Below, piece after piece: positions 21,014 through 22,876 of a stretch of DNA of 22,876 nt; positions within the stretch are counted from its first letter, which is position 1; each line of letters begins with the position of its first letter. The stretch covers positions 1-22,876 of the forward strand of contig JANLSO010000120.1 in the NCBI GenBank assembly GCA_031362405.1, given 5' to 3'. This DNA is from JANLSO01 sp031362405 (GTDB lineage: Bacteria; Actinomycetota; Thermoleophilia; Miltoncostaeales; Miltoncostaeaceae). The notes under the pieces are model-generated. The model was given only the letters and a program-made list of their open reading frames with translations. It was not told the origin of the DNA and ran no database searches. The position numbers and the translations under genes were made by a program.

Positions 21014-22190
21014 TCGCGGGATCCCATTCACCCGGGCCCGGGAGCTCGTCGCCGCGCATCGGCTTGCTCCGGGCCGTGCGGAATTGGTCGCTCTCGCCGC
21101 GGGCCTTGCGGGGCGGGTTCTGTCGGAAGACGTGCTCATGCGCGGTGATCACCCGCCGTTCACCAACTCCGCCATGGACGGCTACGCGGTGCGCGCGACC
21201 GACACCCCGGGAGATCTGACGGTCGTCGGTGAGAGCCGCGCGGGGCTGGGGTGGGTGGGAACGCTGGCGCCCGGCCAGGCGATCGTCATCTCGACCGGGG
21301 CGCCGCTTCCCGCCGGGACCGACGCGATCGTGGCCCGTGAGCGGGCGGTCGTCGAGGGAGACGTCGTCCGGGTGCCGCAGGCCCAGCCTGGAGCCTTCGT
21401 TCGTGAGCGGGGGTCAGACGCACGCGCCGGCGAGCGTTTGTTCACCGTGGGCACGCGGTTGGCTGCGCATCATGTGGCGGCGCTGGCGGGCGCCGGTCAC
21501 GCCGAGGTGATGTGCCGACCCGTTCCCCGCGTGGCGATCCTCACCACGGGCGACGAGGTTGTCGCGCCGGGCGCCCCACTGGGGCCCGGGCAGGTCTGGG
21601 ATGTGAATGGCCCGGGTCTCGTGGCGCTTGTCGATGCCGCAGAAGCCGATCTGACGTCGCGGCGCGCGGCCCGCGACGATCGCCGCGCCACGATTGAGGC
21701 CCTCACGAGCGCCCTCACCGACGGCCCCGACCTGCTGATCACCACCGGTGGCGTGTCGATGAGCGATCACGACCATCTGCGGCCGGCGTTCGAGGAACTC
21801 GGGGCGCAGGAGATCTTCTGGGGAGTGGAGATCCGCCCGGGACACCCCCTCTGGTTCGGCCGGATCGGCGCGACCCGGGTGCTGGGCCTACCCGGGAACC
21901 CTGTGGCCGCGGTCGTCTGCTTTCTCGTCTTCGCGAGGGCCGTCCTGGGATGCGACGACCCGTGGATCCCCCACGTCCTCGCCGTCGACTATCACTCGCC
22001 GACGCCTCGGACCGACCTCATTCGTGCCCATGAGACGCCCGAGGGCCTGATGCCCGTCGTGGGGCAGATGTCGCACCACGTCAGTGGCCTCGCCCACGCA
22101 ACGCACATCGTCGAAGTCGCCCCGCGGGGACGACTCTCCGCTGGGGAAACCGTCACCGCGCTACGCATCGCGCCGCACGAAGGGGCCTGA
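21006..22190 (+). CDS. moeA: Molybdopterin molybdenumtransferase MoeA
   Basis: 394 residues from a GTG at 21006, overlapping the GH3 gene by eight bases. MoeA inserts molybdate into adenylylated molybdopterin to complete the molybdenum cofactor. Conserved blocks are HPPFTNSAMDGYAVR, ISTGAPLPAGTDAIV and VAILTTGDEVV, followed by VWDVNGP, LLITTGGVSMSDHD and LGLPGNPVAAVVCF. The domain order and length are those of the family. No other molybdenum-cofactor gene is in the window, and no molybdoenzyme is next to it. Its pairing with a cell-wall-type glycosidase is not obviously functional. The next gene is convergent, with four bases between the stops. Confidence 0.95.
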   Translation: MADRGIPFTRARELVAAHRLAPGRAELVALAAGLAGRVLSEDVLMRGDHPPFTNSAMDGYAVRATDTPGDLTVVGESRAGLGWVGTLAPGQAIVISTGAPLPAGTDAIVARERAVVEGDVVRVPQAQPGAFVRERGSDARAGERLFTVGTRLAAHHVAALAGAGHAEVMCRPVPRVAILTTGDEVVAPGAPLGPGQVWDVNGPGLVALVDAAEADLTSRRAARDDRRATIEALTSALTDGPDLLITTGGVSMSDHDHLRPAFEELGAQEIFWGVEIRPGHPLWFGRIGATRVLGLPGNPVAAVVCFLVFARAVLGCDDPWIPHVLAVDYHSPTPRTDLIRAHETPEGLMPVVGQMSHHVSGLAHATHIVEVAPRGRLSAGETVTALRIAPHEGA

Positions 22191-22194
22191 CGAC

Positions 22195-22404
22195 TTACGA
22201 CGAGCCGGCGTTACCCTCGGGGGCATCCATGGCGGCCGCCTGCGCGGCTTCCTTGGCGTCAGCCTCGTCTTGAGCGGCGGCACCGAGCGCGGAACGCCAG
22301 TCTTTCGGTAGCTCCTTGTGGAACGGCGTCAATTGCCGGCCACTTCCGGTCATAGCCTGCGGGTTGGATCCGAAGAAGCGATTGGGGTAACGAGATTCGA
22401 CCAT
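22195..22404 (-). CDS. Small hypothetical protein of 69 residues
   Basis: 69 residues from ATG 22404 to a TAA at 22195. The first half (PNRFFGSNPQAMTG, then LTPFHKELPKDWRSALG) looks like real protein, with aromatic and charged residues and few rare codons. The second half is Ala/Asp/Glu-rich and probably disordered or helical. Third-position G/C is about 70 percent, lower than the neighbours but above random. No Shine-Dalgarno precedes the ATG. I do not recognise a family. The gene converges on moeA with four bases between stops, and a decayed gene lies upstream on the same strand. Confidence 0.5.
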   Translation of the reverse strand: MVESRYPNRFFGSNPQAMTGSGRQLTPFHKELPKDWRSALGAAAQDEADAKEAAQAAAMDAPEGNAGSS

Positions 22405-22453
22405 GCCCGGGACGATAGCGGACGGCCCGCGGGGACGTTCGACCGGGCCTGCT

Positions 22454-22765
22454 TCACGGCAGCGCCAGCACCCCGTCCACCAGGTAGATCGTTGCGTCCG
22501 CCGTGGTGATATTGCCGCACACCACGACGCTCCTTCGCCGCCAACGCGGACGTTTCATCCATCCACATCGACGGTGGCGGGCCTCCGGGCGGGCGTCAGA
22601 GATCGCCCGTAAGCCCCGAGGGCGAGATCTGCCTCTTCACGAGAAGGCGCTGAACCCACCGCTTGGTCGCTTGGCGATCGAGAACCACGGTCCGCGGCCG
22701 TCGACCAAAAAGCGTCGATCGCGGCGTCGGACGGGACGAAGATCGTCACGTTCGCGGTTCGGACA
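22454..22765 (-). pseudogene. Decayed fasciclin-domain protein gene
   Basis: Fragments of one fasciclin (FAS1) domain appear in order on the minus strand but in three different frames. Fragment 1, near 22749-22709, reads NVTIFVPSDAAIDAFW, matching the family's TVFAPTNAAF block. Fragment 2 (22658-22596) reads VQRLLVKRQISPSGLTGDL and ends at TGA. The first frame returns with ATVDVDG, hits TGA at 22557-22555 and continues as NVRVGGEG. Fragment 3 (22528-22454) reads VVVCGNITTADATIYLVDG plus VLALP and a stop, matching the C-terminal block of mycobacterial MPT70-type proteins. Intact members are secreted adhesion-type proteins. At least two frameshifts and two premature stops imply loss of function. 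No intact start or signal peptide is visible upstream; the frame of fragment 1 is closed by a stop at about 22830. Sequencing error is the alternative explanation. Confidence 0.75.
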
Positions 22766-22876
22766 GGCCGCCTCGCTGCGCAAAAGCGTTGCAGCTCGAG
22801 AATCGGCGCTACAGGAACAGGACGAACCGTTGCTTCTCATCGGCGATTCTGGGCGGGGAGACGCGCCCACCGGAAC
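22766..22876. other. Right edge, no supportable gene
   Basis: This stretch probably contained the N-terminal part of the decayed fasciclin gene. The minus-strand frame just before fragment 1 (ending VRTA) stays open for about 25 codons but shows no recognisable fasciclin or signal-peptide sequence. Nothing else is seen. Confidence 0.4.

Noticed and set aside
22350..22568. 72-codon minus-strand open frame starting MWMDETSALAAKERR
   Set aside because: It runs through the decayed fasciclin gene in a frame that shows no fasciclin sequence after its start and overlaps the small gene at 22195-22404; it is frame noise.

Overview
The window is a chromosomal segment of a very high-GC bacterium. Dense packing with 4-bp start/stop overlaps, GTG and TTG starts, a Pro-rich stalked surface protein, a fasciclin remnant and many PAS/GGDEF/HD-GYP proteins suggest an actinobacterium. 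The class Thermoleophilia (Solirubrobacterales) is my best guess, by inference only. No IS element, phage gene or CRISPR array was seen.

Bases 1-3123 (+) hold the end of an operon for import and hydrolysis of a small nitrogen compound. It has a BMP-family ABC substrate-binding lipoprotein (5' end outside the window), an alpha/beta hydrolase, a shortened isochorismatase-fold protein that has lost every catalytic residue, and an intact biuret amidohydrolase (BiuH). The last three genes overlap, so the dead paralogue is translationally tied to the live enzyme. No allophanate hydrolase is visible.

Bases 3127-8677 (-) carry two tandemly duplicated, very large c-di-GMP turnover proteins (three PAS, GAF, GGDEF, HD-GYP). 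Upstream on the same strand, 8898-12189, are endonuclease IV (nfo), an aldehyde dehydrogenase and a nitronate monooxygenase, joined by ATGA and GTGA overlaps.

Bases 12223-15555 (+) hold gltX, a two-helix membrane protein with a possible Coa1/Tim21-like tail, and an HDOD-GGDEF protein. Next come a 66-aa membrane protein (-), tRNA-Pro(UGG) (+) and a polytopic membrane protein (-). Bases 16586-18130 (+) encode a membrane-anchored glucuronyl C5-epimerase-like protein, followed by two hairpins. mscL (+) then converges on a PAS plus degenerate EAL protein (-).

The right end has a GH3 glycosidase-like gene lacking the NagZ acid/base histidine, overlapped by moeA (+), then a small unknown gene (-) and a decayed fasciclin-domain gene (-) broken across three reading frames.

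The two strongest unusual signals are the BiuH/pseudo-BiuH pair and the concentration of c-di-GMP proteins: three with intact GGDEF motifs, two of these also with HD-GYP, plus one degenerate EAL, in about 17 kb. Intergenic space is short throughout; the longest gaps are 8678-8897 and 18131-18369.
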